From positions 1-52,468 of IMG/VR virus record IMGVR_UViG_3300033153_008490: a stretch of 52,468 nt of DNA; one strand, given 5' to 3'. The translations under genes were made by a program, and so were the position numbers. This document shows, in pieces, positions 40,301-47,832 of this stretch. Below the pieces are notes generated by a model, which made no database searches, had not been told where the DNA came from, and saw only the letters and a list, made by a program, of their open reading frames with translations. The DNA is from a virus. Numbering within the stretch: the first letter of the stretch is position 1; each line of letters opens with the position of its first letter.

Positions 40301-41867
40301 CGGTCGTCAGAAGTTGTTAGACACGGGCTACACCGAAACTGAGATCAAGTCAGTTGAACTTAACGACGGGGAGATGCAAGTCTATGCGGCTATGCGAGAG
40401 GCGCTTGATGAGTTACGCCCTGATGTAGAAGCAGTACTCCGTGACGTCTATGATCGTGAGATGTCTGTTGTGGAAAACTACTTCCCGTGGTTGACCAACT
40501 TCGCAGAGATGTCAGACTCCAAAATTCAGGATATGTTCGGTGACACTGTAAAGGAGTATGAGGGTCCGGTAAAGCAGAAAAAAGTTGATCTGGGCATAAC
40601 CTTGACAAGAACCTATGGCACGCAGGCCGTTAAGATTAATGCGATGGAAGTGTTTGAGCGCCACGTTGACAACGCTTCCTATCTAATTGAGATGTCGGGC
40701 GACATCAAACGGCTCTTTGAAATCGCCAACACCCAACAATACAGCGACGCCGTGGGCGAAAGTGTACAAATGGAGGTGCTTAACTACCTTAGCTTGATGG
40801 CGCGCAAGGGTGGAATTGAGCGTAACAAGTCAATCCCCATATTGGATGTTTACCGCAAACACGTAGGCGCTGCCACGCTAGGCTTTAAGCTTTCCTCCGC
40901 CCTTATCAATGTTACGCCATTGTTGGATGGGGCAGGGCTGATTGGCCGCTATGCTTTCACGGGTGCGTATGACATTGCTACGAATCAAGAACTACGTGTG
41001 TTTCTGGGGAAAAACTTCCCCGAATTACGAGACCGTATGGGTGGGGAAATTGATCTACGCGATTTTGGTTCTTCTACGCTTCAGAGGATAGAGAAGGCGG
41101 GCTTCTGGCCCCTCCAGAAGATAGACGGCCTAACCGCCATGTCCATCGTAGCGGGCGCGTACCAAAAGTATTTGGACGAGCACGGACTCAAGTTGGACCT
41201 GACACGGCCTAATACAGAGGGAATCGCTGAAGCACAGCGCATCATGCGAAGGACGCAGGCGTCCGGTTTCTCTAAGGACCTGCCCTCCGCTTTCACTCAA
41301 GGCACTGTAACAGGTAACGTGTCTATAGATCGATTGCTGCTTCACTTCCAAACATTCATCGTAAACCGTTGGTCTTTCATCGAGCATGATATGCTGCGCG
41401 CAGGGATAAAGACGGGCAACACGACTCAGATGATGAATATCTTCTTCTGGATGTCTATGGCGTTGTTTGCCGAACTTGGTTTGCGTCGCATGTCCAAAGA
41501 ACTCATTGCCATGATGACGGGGGAAGACTTGGATGATTGGGGGGAGACGTTTACCAATGAGTGGGTTGCTAATGCACTGCAAACCGTGCCCGGCTTATCC
41601 CAAGCGACCAGCGCCTACACCTATGGCTCCATGCCCGTACCGACGCTGGCTATCACAAATGATCTACTGGTCAAACTACAATATCTCAAACGAACCAAAA
41701 ATCCCAATAAAAAGCTCATCAAAGCGATTGAGCTAGGATTATTATCTACTGGCACTGCGATGGGCGTACCGGGCACACGACAACTCAGCGATATAGCCAA
41801 TAGCTATAATCGTACATTGCCGTCATCGCGGGGCAAAAAGAAATTCGAGTGGAAGTCTACGAGGTGA
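37326..41867 (+). CDS. Large internal virion protein, gp16-like with polyvalent-type C-terminus (1513 aa)
   Basis: The size, helical content and place after gp15-like match T7 gp16. A Gly/Ala-rich hydrophobic segment at about 200-230 (GMLTGGAFGKILGAGAVRAG) could insert in the inner membrane. Residues about 625-700 are coiled-coil. The C-terminal third (ATLGFKLSSALINVTPLLDG, KIDGLTAMSIVAGAYQKYL) resembles the LPD38-type domain of large polyvalent phage proteins. I did not see an SLT lysozyme motif, so peptidoglycan cutting may rest elsewhere. Confidence 0.72.
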   Translation: MTFRDTLAPKPSPLDVASMPNTMFPEEIREYSDQIRNAYYYSRNLGVPPQIAMDLEPAINEHLYGEGISSSQAWQQTSSRTLSSRRKSLHTAAYDGWRNSVASATAQAAGFGRFLAEFKGIDQSVVDPAFRWMLGIPKDVDLDDVLAGISVAARQDIIDGNKDNPNRTLAIDQDAGYAEALYQVITRPENLLQGLVESGPLILEGMLTGGAFGKILGAGAVRAGRILGMGVPISSQAYGDARAEGTAPLSALGQALLTGGIEAVIEEWTLGRKIGLAKHFKRYVQSGGMRRAVWEGTKAFGRGTAEEGTQTLNENFWRWVFTDRSQEWFEGVSQAMAMGGPLEAVMSGAFSGVSVIGTPVEAKEAQRRLKVLRKLVKNSTLSPAEKEALNLEFDKAAGLVPDILTPIEKGLQEKGARFVKTPSGEMGEGEIRDAKRKAEEAKTKPEIGEGEGGEGFTPSVTEGMPEILAEPTSKADKPIPPTISMEAYETPEEAKTARTQLEAEAGEKVSPRLYIGNVTPRAKKAWGKIFGKPPAAVHTFKEGAFPTKRTAIEMTRGQAESYLTWLEEDLASRIDNNEINTNRDIAMAHADWGDIASIRRVLGIEVGVEPFRVHYTKAKKMAYIDQKEVAKLRNEIHRLDKQLSTLNAKEETTELTDAEDTTRDRLAAELRALEEKVYQLQRAAGAAVSILKNVKAVISSAVTPSKLQMSNLTVQEVLRATMKRGARYAKMAYAGGRRELRAQIQAQREARRRLASAIKRARQPIPNTVKLEYRQAIHELRKGVDLRRRSQKVLAERRTMRRLVEKYPEVFKGMPTKRMAQLLIRPLNDFTIGELEDLASQIDTLIAMGQVAKEQVVVQEEKMKKRDLGALTAGSTKATARDIIRPDQVGKPLTLEQRTKNTLAKLINTAKVKWRAFTMPMDVLFDLADGGTATYDGPNYRIFKRTLDERYGHYKNRADGLVHDVRELARALGLTNPNFERIGVYAVDQQKGGRQKLLDTGYTETEIKSVELNDGEMQVYAAMREALDELRPDVEAVLRDVYDREMSVVENYFPWLTNFAEMSDSKIQDMFGDTVKEYEGPVKQKKVDLGITLTRTYGTQAVKINAMEVFERHVDNASYLIEMSGDIKRLFEIANTQQYSDAVGESVQMEVLNYLSLMARKGGIERNKSIPILDVYRKHVGAATLGFKLSSALINVTPLLDGAGLIGRYAFTGAYDIATNQELRVFLGKNFPELRDRMGGEIDLRDFGSSTLQRIEKAGFWPLQKIDGLTAMSIVAGAYQKYLDEHGLKLDLTRPNTEGIAEAQRIMRRTQASGFSKDLPSAFTQGTVTGNVSIDRLLLHFQTFIVNRWSFIEHDMLRAGIKTGNTTQMMNIFFWMSMALFAELGLRRMSKELIAMMTGEDLDDWGETFTNEWVANALQTVPGLSQATSAYTYGSMPVPTLAITNDLLVKLQYLKRTKNPNKKLIKAIELGLLSTGTAMGVPGTRQLSDIANSYNRTLPSSRGKKKFEWKSTR

Positions 41868-41871
41868 TAAT

Positions 41872-44373
41872 ATGACAGTTAGTAATAGCACCGCACGAAC
41901 CAGCGCCGTAGGCACGGCCACCGCTGGACAAGCTGTACCGTTCTCGTTTCCTATCGGTGCGAGCAGTGAATTGGTCGTCAAATCCCGCGTAACCACCACC
42001 GGCGTAGAGGCGACGCTCACGGAAACGACGGACTACACAGTGGCCATCACAGGGGACACAGGTGGCACCGTAACTATGGTCGCCGCGTGGGCGACTACGT
42101 ATGAAATCTGGGTCCTGCGCGACACGACCAAAACACAGTCGCTCGACCTAATCCACGGCGGCACCTTCTCCGCTGAGAATATCGAGGACGCACTCGATAA
42201 GAATTGCAAATTAACAGTAAACAATGCGGATGAGTTGGACCGCACACTTCGCGCCCCCGACACAGACCCTACTACGCTTGACATGGAATTGCCCAACAGT
42301 GTGGATCGCGCGAGCAACTACCTCGCATTCGATTCCGATGGGGAGCCCACAATGGTGGCTGGCGTTGCTCCAACAACGGCGACGATCTCGGCGTGGGCGG
42401 AAACGCTATTAGATGATAGTAGCTCATCCGAGGCGCTAAGCACACTCGGCTTTAGCGCTTTTGGCAAAACCATAATCGACGATGCGGATGCAATAGCGCT
42501 CAAAGATACCACAAATTTGGATCACGTGTTCGATGTGCGAGATTATGGGGCTCTCATCAACGGAACTACTGATGACACCGCTGCGATCAAAGCGGCGATA
42601 GACGCAGCTGAAGCAGCCGGTGGCGGGACAGTCTTCCTGCCAAAAGGTACGTATTTGATCTCCCCCGGCACAACAACATACTGGACTCTGACAGAGAACA
42701 TCCAATTCATTGGCGAGCCTGGTACGATAATGGATCTGGAAGATATTCTCGTATTTCAAGCCAACGACGCTGATGCGACGCTGGTTTTGCAGACCGACAT
42801 CTCTCGGGGGGACACAACACTGACCGTAGACAATGGGTCTAGCGTCTCTGCGGGTGATGTCCTCCATATTACCACTACGACCAATATCGGTCCCGGTAAC
42901 AAGGAGGAGACCCACATTGTACGTTCGGTCTCCGGTAATACGATTACGCTGGCGGATTCGCTTTTGATGAGCTATGCCACGGACGTGGATGGTGGTAGTT
43001 TGGATGCTGGCTTGGCTATCAACGCCTACAATGAGCGCAAGTTATTGGTGCGAAATATCCAATTCAATGTGACCACTAGCACAGCCATCGACTTCTTCGG
43101 GCTCGCCGAACTCATTATTGAGCGAAGTGCTGTTGATAGTGATATCGCCACCGGCACCGCTTGTCTAATCGACAAGTGCTGTAATGTTCATCTCACAGAC
43201 TGGAGTAGTTCAGACGCTCATTACGGAATTGAAACAGCCAGCGTCAACGGCTTCTACGCCGATAGAGTGTTTGCCCATCGCAATGCCCAGCACCCCATTG
43301 CGCCGGGTTACGGCTCGAACAACATCTACATCAGTAATATCGTCGGGCGTGGATGCGGAGCCACAGTAGACAGCCACTTCGCCTTCAACGTCCACTACAA
43401 CAATGTAGACGCACAGGATACGGGCAAATTCTCATTGCGAGGTCTCGGCAATTGCTCCTTGCGAAATGCCAAGATTCACACTTCGACGGCGGACACTGGA
43501 GTAGTCTGGTACGAAGGCAACTCAGCAACTTTGACGGCCGACACGGCTATCTACGATACGACGAACTTCACGTTTGAGAATATCGAGATTCTTGCTCCCA
43601 ATATTACACCAGAGACGGTCGCCGAACGGATGGATTTCTACTACGGCGAGAATCTAGTGTTGAAAAATTTCACCTTTCCCGGCCACGTGCTACTCAGCAG
43701 CGTATCAAACAACGGGTTCGAGACGATTAACATATCCAATTCAAAAATATTCAAACTTCAATGTCAGGGCGGTAGTCGTATCTCTATTGACGGTACGCAA
43801 TTTGTCAGCGCCGTAGCGACGGACGCCGAGGACGTAGGCTTGATCGTGACGTCTGCTTTATCTCTTGTTCTAAGCAACTGCCGCTTCCAGGATTACGATT
43901 TTATCCAAGCTCAATACCAAGCGGTGCGACCTACGTTTTGGTCCAATTGTACGTTCGAGGATTGTGGTGATTTTGCCCACGATACTAAAGGCGCTGGCAC
44001 CGCCGCCGTTCACTACTTCACCAACTGTGATTTAGCCGACGTCGCCGCAATTGCCGCCACTGAAGTATTGAATAATGCGCACTTCACACAGTCTTGTAAT
44101 ACCGGCACAACACCAGCGCTGCACACAGGTTCGGTAACTTGGGACCCAGCTAGCCTAAACGATGGTGTTGGGGAGACCTCCAGCGGCATTACAGTAGCCG
44201 GTGCAGCCTTGGGCGATTTTGTGCAAGTCTCTGCGCCATACGACCTTCAAGACTGTGTTGCGCACGGCTATGTCCAGGCAGCCAACACCGTCGAGATCCG
44301 CCTACAAAACGAATCAGGCGGGGTTAAGAATTTTGCCAGTGGTACGTGGCGCGTGCGAGTAACCAAATTGTAA
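41872..44373 (+). CDS. Tail spike: T7-fibre-like N-terminus with pectate-lyase beta-helix (833 aa)
   Basis: Residues 1-150 have the T7 tail-fibre attachment pattern (TAGQAVPFSFPIGASSELVV, then DYTVAITGDTGGTVTM and SAENIEDALDKN). From about residue 219, VFDVRDYGALINGTTDDTAA followed by GGGTVFLPKGTYLI marks a Pectate_lyase_3 right-handed beta-helix, the common depolymerase architecture. The C-terminal 90 residues may be a trimerisation or receptor-binding cap. It probably binds and may cut a host capsule or O-antigen. Confidence 0.82.
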   Translation: MTVSNSTARTSAVGTATAGQAVPFSFPIGASSELVVKSRVTTTGVEATLTETTDYTVAITGDTGGTVTMVAAWATTYEIWVLRDTTKTQSLDLIHGGTFSAENIEDALDKNCKLTVNNADELDRTLRAPDTDPTTLDMELPNSVDRASNYLAFDSDGEPTMVAGVAPTTATISAWAETLLDDSSSSEALSTLGFSAFGKTIIDDADAIALKDTTNLDHVFDVRDYGALINGTTDDTAAIKAAIDAAEAAGGGTVFLPKGTYLISPGTTTYWTLTENIQFIGEPGTIMDLEDILVFQANDADATLVLQTDISRGDTTLTVDNGSSVSAGDVLHITTTTNIGPGNKEETHIVRSVSGNTITLADSLLMSYATDVDGGSLDAGLAINAYNERKLLVRNIQFNVTTSTAIDFFGLAELIIERSAVDSDIATGTACLIDKCCNVHLTDWSSSDAHYGIETASVNGFYADRVFAHRNAQHPIAPGYGSNNIYISNIVGRGCGATVDSHFAFNVHYNNVDAQDTGKFSLRGLGNCSLRNAKIHTSTADTGVVWYEGNSATLTADTAIYDTTNFTFENIEILAPNITPETVAERMDFYYGENLVLKNFTFPGHVLLSSVSNNGFETINISNSKIFKLQCQGGSRISIDGTQFVSAVATDAEDVGLIVTSALSLVLSNCRFQDYDFIQAQYQAVRPTFWSNCTFEDCGDFAHDTKGAGTAAVHYFTNCDLADVAAIAATEVLNNAHFTQSCNTGTTPALHTGSVTWDPASLNDGVGETSSGITVAGAALGDFVQVSAPYDLQDCVAHGYVQAANTVEIRLQNESGGVKNFASGTWRVRVTKL

Positions 44374-44522
44374 TACAGAATTACTCTCCTGCAAGACCCT
44401 GCCCCCGGCTTGTAGCTGGGGGTGGGGCGCTTTTTACCGCCCAAAGTTGAACATAGTATTAGAGAGTGTAGTATAGGTATAAGTATGGGTAATAGTAATA
44501 CCAACCTAGTAGGAGAGTAGCC
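44374..44522 (+). promoter_or_regulatory. Terminator followed by possible promoter after the spike gene
   Basis: The 149-bp gap holds the hairpin at 44401-44435. After it is a weak promoter candidate: TTGAAC at 44447-44452 and TATAGG at 44472-44477, spaced 19 bp. An inverted GGTAT/ATACC pair lies just before the RBS of the next gene. A local promoter would allow the last three rightward genes to be expressed separately. Confidence 0.35.
44401..44435 (+). terminator. Rightward intrinsic terminator
   Basis: CCCCCGGC pairs with GCTGGGGG around TTGTA and is followed, after GGGGCGC, by TTTTT. The outer GCCCC and GGGGC can pair instead, placing the T run directly after the stem. One G-U pair fits only the plus-strand RNA. 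It would end the virion transcript after the spike. Confidence 0.7.
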
Positions 44523-44852
44523 GTGTGGACCATACAGCAATATATCCCTAACTTCGTAGACATTGGAGACAAGATACCACCAACAGCATCATTCCAAACT
44601 TTGGAAGAGTTGACGGCAATCCCGTTTGTACAGGGTTGGACCGAAGATCCAGGATTCAAACAGTTATCCATGAGCATACGCAACAACGAGATTCGTCCAT
44701 ATCCCCTACTTATGGCCGAGTATGAGACCGGCAGCGCACCTTGCGTTGGCCACCTACGTGGTATACCCACATTTTTACCCTTATGGCGGCGTGTGTCCAA
44801 CGACGTAGCGCGTGCGCTCAATATTGATCCAAGTAGAATGCCTACCAAATAG
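44523..44852 (+). CDS. Hypothetical protein (109 aa)
   Basis: GTAGGAGAG precedes a GTG start at 44523. The product is soluble, with one cysteine and a conserved-looking centre (FKQLSMSIRNNEIRPYPLLM). Similar short genes sit beside glycosyltransferases or tail genes in phages, but I do not recognise a family. The stop is 10 bp before the next gene start. Confidence 0.5.
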   Translation: MWTIQQYIPNFVDIGDKIPPTASFQTLEELTAIPFVQGWTEDPGFKQLSMSIRNNEIRPYPLLMAEYETGSAPCVGHLRGIPTFLPLWRRVSNDVARALNIDPSRMPTK

Positions 44853-44862
44853 GAGAGCAACC

Positions 44863-45888
44863 ATGTTATCAGTAATTGTGCCAGCCCATAATGAGGCCGA
44901 ATACTTAAACCACACCATCGCCAATATCTATGATACGGCCACTGGTCCCATCGAAGTGCTTGTTATTGACCAAGGGGGGAACGACAACATCGACGAGCGC
45001 GCCACCATTCTCACACCGGGCGAAAACGTAGGCGAGCGCGCCGCCATGAACATGGGCGCTAAATCAGCAACCGGCACACACCTTTTCCGCATAGACGCCC
45101 ATTGTGATTTCTCCCCCGTTGGCTGGGACGAATTGCTAATCGAGTCCACGGGTCCGAAGGATCTCACCATATCCGTACTCACCGCTACGGATAAATCGTG
45201 GAACCGACTCCCGGGCCACTGGTATGGCTTTGCCCGCCTTATCACGAATGAACAGGGGGGCCTGGAATGCAAATGGCAAAAAGCCAACAAAGACCATGAT
45301 GAGTACGCCCCCCTCGAACCGAATATGGGTGCGACCGGCTGCGGGATGTGTATCCGCAAAGACTTCTATTGGGAGATTGGCGGCGCTGACGATACATTGC
45401 CTAAGATGGGCGCAATCGGTGAAGAGTTTGCGATCAAAACATGGCACCACAATATCACCCACCACCTATTTGGCCGCGTCCAAACTCGCACCGACGTGAT
45501 GGTCGGCCATATATTTGGAACCGGTGGCTATGATACGAGTGGTGTACTCGTTGCCCAGCAAAAGCTTCACGCCCAATATGGCCATGTTCTCCCCCAAATC
45601 CTATCTCGCTTCCCCGATTGGGATGAGATGAAAATCGTGAAGACAGATCAACCCGGCAAACCCATCCGAACAGTGACCGTTGACCGCACAGATATCATGG
45701 ACACACATGGGGATGAAGGTAAGATCCTCCGCCGCAAGACCAATACCTATCGCTATATTTGGTTGGAGAATGAGCATTTAGACGAATCCGCCTGGACAGA
45801 CGGACAAATTGAAAACAAGTACGCCCCCCTAGCCACACTAATGAGCGAGACAGTGACCTACCCCGATGATGAAACGCCTAATGAGTAA
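44863..45888 (+). CDS. Glycosyltransferase with DxH motif (341 aa)
   Basis: AATAGGAGAGC precedes the ATG at 44863. MLSVIVPAHNEAEYLNHTIA opens a GT2-like GT-A fold. LFRIDAHCDFSPVGW has DAHC, as in the enzyme at 24790-25887 and in GT27 enzymes. GCGMCIRKDFYWEIGG and a downstream TWHHN are on the acceptor side. It sits after the spike, isolated from the main cassette. The shared DAHC motif suggests that both act on related substrates, possibly the Ser/Thr-rich virion tracts. Confidence 0.75.
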   Translation: MLSVIVPAHNEAEYLNHTIANIYDTATGPIEVLVIDQGGNDNIDERATILTPGENVGERAAMNMGAKSATGTHLFRIDAHCDFSPVGWDELLIESTGPKDLTISVLTATDKSWNRLPGHWYGFARLITNEQGGLECKWQKANKDHDEYAPLEPNMGATGCGMCIRKDFYWEIGGADDTLPKMGAIGEEFAIKTWHHNITHHLFGRVQTRTDVMVGHIFGTGGYDTSGVLVAQQKLHAQYGHVLPQILSRFPDWDEMKIVKTDQPGKPIRTVTVDRTDIMDTHGDEGKILRRKTNTYRYIWLENEHLDESAWTDGQIENKYAPLATLMSETVTYPDDETPNE

Positions 45889-45908
45889 ATAGTCTGGAGC
45901 GAGACGTG

Positions 45909-46157
45909 ATGAACGAGCAAGAACGGTATAACGAGGTGTGTAAGCCAGCCATAGATCGTTTGGAAGTAGCGATCAACCAGTCGAATGATACGAGTGATGA
46001 GATATTGCGAATTCTGAAAGGCCGGAACGGGGATCCCGGACTGCTGGATGAAATGCGAGATATGAAGCGGTTTCGCAATGGGATACTGGGAACACTCGGC
46101 TTCATCCTAGCGGCCATGTTTACTCAGATGGTTCAATGGGTTAGAGGACTATTCTAG
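45909..46157 (+). CDS. Coiled-coil protein with C-terminal membrane helix (82 aa)
   Basis: GGAG precedes GTG/ATG codons at 45906/45909. The N-terminal 55 residues form a charged helix with a central GRNGDPGLLDEMRDM. A single membrane helix follows (GILGTLGFILAAMFTQMVQW). This layout is common in small phage lysis-region proteins and may be a holin or spanin-like part. It is the last rightward gene and converges with the gene at 46170. Confidence 0.55.
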   Translation: MNEQERYNEVCKPAIDRLEVAINQSNDTSDEILRILKGRNGDPGLLDEMRDMKRFRNGILGTLGFILAAMFTQMVQWVRGLF

Positions 46158-46169
46158 TCATCTCCCTAC

Positions 46170-46544
46170 TTACAGAAGACCACCCACATAGTCCAGCAAC
46201 ACCATTCTAGGAGCGACGATTGCTTGTAGTAGGTCTGTGACATTGCAAAGCAGTAAGATAACAGAGGTCGTCAGGGTCGCCACACTGATCGCACAAATTA
46301 TAAATGCGGCATCAGCACCCTCCCCCAACAGATCTATGTTCTTCTTGGTAAGCCCATACCGCAAGCACAACACGATCAGGGCCAAGCACGCCGCTATACC
46401 ACCCGCGCTGGACACAATCTGCCACCGAATTATCTCCTCCGCCAACAATGGACACTGGATTTGGAGGAACTCCACCCCTGCGGCCACATTGTCCTTTGCC
46501 AGGGTTATCACTTCTGTTAGTTGCTTACTCATCTCAGGGGACAT
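46170..46544 (-). CDS. Holin candidate (124 aa)
   Basis: AGGAGAG precedes the ATG at 46544. Two membrane helices lie at about residues 46-65 and 80-100 (AAFIICAISVATLTTSVILL), joined by a charged loop (RYGLTKKNIDLLGEGAD). The C-terminal APRMVLLDYVGGL matches a family of phage membrane proteins annotated as putative holins, with a conserved (A)P(R/K)xYLxEY end. It would make pores in the inner membrane and release the endolysin. It is not near the transglycosylase at 2867-3373 in this window. Confidence 0.6.
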   Translation of the reverse strand: MSPEMSKQLTEVITLAKDNVAAGVEFLQIQCPLLAEEIIRWQIVSSAGGIAACLALIVLCLRYGLTKKNIDLLGEGADAAFIICAISVATLTTSVILLLCNVTDLLQAIVAPRMVLLDYVGGLL

Positions 46545-46602
46545 TATAACTCTCCTGTTGTGATGTTAAACCGGTGCGATTTCGTATACCACACACGTGG
46601 GT

Positions 46603-46631
46603 AAAAACCGCCGAGCATCCATTCTCGACGG
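46603..46631 (-). terminator. Intrinsic terminator ending the tRNA-like RNA region
   Basis: On the minus strand CCGTCGAG pairs with CTCGGCGG around an 8-nt loop and is followed by TTTTT. One pair is G-U on this strand and would be C-A on the other, which fixes the direction. It lies before the holin-candidate gene, so that gene may need its own promoter or read-through. Confidence 0.75.
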
Positions 46632-46735
46632 AGGTACTACATTGCCAGTCTCGCAACCGACTGTCGGCATCCACCGCTTCGAGACGGTATTCTTCGACCC
46701 CGTCTAGGCCACCACTTCGCGGTCTTGTGACCACA

Positions 46736-46784
46736 GCCCGGAATAGGAATCGAACCTAGTTTTTTCGCTGCCAAGCGTCCGGGC
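46736..46784 (-). ncRNA. tRNA-like RNA lacking an anticodon arm (element b)
   Basis: GCCCGGA (46784-46778) pairs over 7 bp with TCCGGGC (46742-46736). Directly after the 5' strand is the hairpin CGCT-TGGC-AGCG, with GG in the loop as in a D loop. Then come six A residues, and a T arm with stem CTAGG/CCTAT and loop TTCGATT. The total is 49 nt, about 24 short of a tRNA, and the six A take the place of the anticodon arm. No CCA is encoded. The plan matches element a at 6545-6600. Confidence 0.6.
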
Positions 46785-46802
46785 ACATTACTGTTTCAAA
46801 AC

Positions 46803-46950
46803 GGCACGGCGGGTGATTGGTTTGCATCACTGAACAATCCCAGCCCTGTTTAGTCTGGAACTCGGGCATTTGAGCGTTTTGTGCCCCAACCACTGCAAGA
46901 CACAACTAGGCTTCCCTTGTTGTACTCGGCTACCACACCGCCGCCGTGCC
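46803..46950 (-). ncRNA. RNA domain closed by a 10-bp inverted repeat
   Basis: GGCACGGCGG (46950-46941) and CCGCCGTGCC (46812-46803) are perfect complements 128 nt apart, placed exactly between the two tRNA-like elements. Just inside the 5' arm, CGG-TGTGGTAG-CCG makes a D-arm-like hairpin with GG in the loop. Just inside the 3' arm, GATTG/CAATC encloses a 15-nt loop that begins TTCAGTG. The layout recalls an enlarged tRNA, but the loops are not canonical. Confidence 0.45.
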
Positions 46951-46953
46951 AAC

Positions 46954-47092
46954 GCCCCCGGCCAGATTTGAACTGGCGACCGGAAAGCTATTCCGGCGTC
47001 CAGCGACAAGAGAGCGCAACCTCTTTCTACTCCACCAAGCTATCACTTGGCTTTGCCGTCGCTGTGTGATAGACCATCTTCACCACGGGGGT
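46954..47092 (-). ncRNA. Class II tRNA-Leu-like element with enlarged anticodon arm (element c)
   Basis: Acceptor strands ACCCCCG (47092-47086) and CGGGGGC (46960-46954) pair except at the first position. The D arm is GTG...CAC with TGGT in the loop, as in tRNA-Leu. The variable arm has CCGGAA/TTCCGG and the T arm is GCCAG-TTCAAAT-CTGGC. The anticodon arm spans 47064-47001, that is 64 nt instead of 17: its stem CAGCG/CGCTG holds about 47 extra bases that can form small hairpins. No normal U33 and anticodon loop is evident. It may be an intron-bearing or decayed tRNA or a tRNA mimic. Confidence 0.62.
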
Positions 47093-47120
47093 ATATATTC
47101 ACATATCTATGAGAGCAAAT

Positions 47121-47146
47121 GGGGGCCACCCCGAAGGATGACCCCC
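47121..47146 (-). terminator. Stable UUCG-capped hairpin after the recombination genes
   Basis: On the minus strand GGGGGTCATCC pairs over 11 bp with GGGTGGCCCCC around TTCG. Two pairs are G-U here and would be mismatched in plus-strand RNA. Only a weak ATTTG follows, so it may pause, protect or separate the mRNA from the RNA region rather than terminate fully. Confidence 0.6.
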
Positions 47147-47166
47147 GGCAGGGAGGGGAGATGAGG

Positions 47167-47772
47167 CTATTCCAATTCCAACTGCTTTACAATCTCTTCT
47201 GCTACCTCTTCCCACGTTTCATACTCATCTGGATCAATTGTCAAATCCACCTCGGCGATCAGCGCGGTCAACTCATCTTCATCCATACCTCTAACAGACT
47301 CAGCGGAGACCCCCTCATTCGCCCCATCATCCACCTCTCCAGTGGAATCAGCAGCGGGAGCCGCCCCTTCCACAACGAGGTCCACAAAATCAATGTTCGT
47401 AAACTCTCCATTGGTCCGTACCACAAACTGCATAGGCTTGTTCAACACGAGTTCAATCTGTGCGCCAATCTCATCAAGCGCCACGCTCGCGTCCAAACCA
47501 ATACTGGCCAAGTCCCTCTTCGCAAACGCAATCTGCTTATCCGTACTCAGCCCGGAGAACTTATACTGCTGTCTCCCTTCAAAATCCCCGTCAAGTACTC
47601 TCAAATGCCACACGATCTGTAGCTTATCACTCTTACTCAGACCAATTTCGTAATCCTCGATCAGACCGATATAATCACCATCCGGCAGATTCCCACTCTT
47701 GGTCGCTGCCTCGGTCTTCTTCCACAGTTGCTGCATTGTCTTGCTTTTCAATAGGCTGGCTACGCTAGGCAT
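47167..47772 (-). CDS. DUF669-like phage recombination-associated protein (201 aa)
   Basis: GGAG precedes the ATG at 47772. The sequence LPDGDYIGLIEDYEIGLSKS, then LQIVWHLRVLDGDFEGRQQY and KFSGLSTDKQI matches the DUF669 family, which lies beside Sak-type annealases and nucleases in phages and is thought to be a ssDNA-binding-like protein. The last 70 residues are acidic, a common feature of SSB tails that bind partners. It probably works with the ATPase upstream. Confidence 0.78.
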   Translation of the reverse strand: MPSVASLLKSKTMQQLWKKTEAATKSGNLPDGDYIGLIEDYEIGLSKSDKLQIVWHLRVLDGDFEGRQQYKFSGLSTDKQIAFAKRDLASIGLDASVALDEIGAQIELVLNKPMQFVVRTNGEFTNIDFVDLVVEGAAPAADSTGEVDDGANEGVSAESVRGMDEDELTALIAEVDLTIDPDEYETWEEVAEEIVKQLELE

Positions 47773-47832
47773 AATACAATCTCCAATACTGATACGTAAT
47801 CGATTACTGTTTGTGCTTCTTGTTCTACCTGC

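Larger units (their letters stand above)
46545..47166 (-). ncRNA. Structured non-coding RNA region with tRNA-like modules
   Basis: About 620 bp with no supported protein gene. On the minus strand it holds, in order: a hairpin after the DUF669-like gene (47146-47121), a class II tRNA-like element (47092-46954), a domain closed by a 10-bp inverted repeat (46950-46941 with 46812-46803), a tRNA-like element without anticodon arm (46784-46736), several further hairpins and an intrinsic terminator (46631-46603). G-U pairs in three of these stems fit only leftward RNA. It may be one long RNA or a processed set. Confidence 0.6.

Noticed and set aside
46954-47092. Group I intron in a tRNA-Leu anticodon
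   Set aside because: The insert is only about 47 nt, far below the size of a group I intron, and no P7-like core is present.
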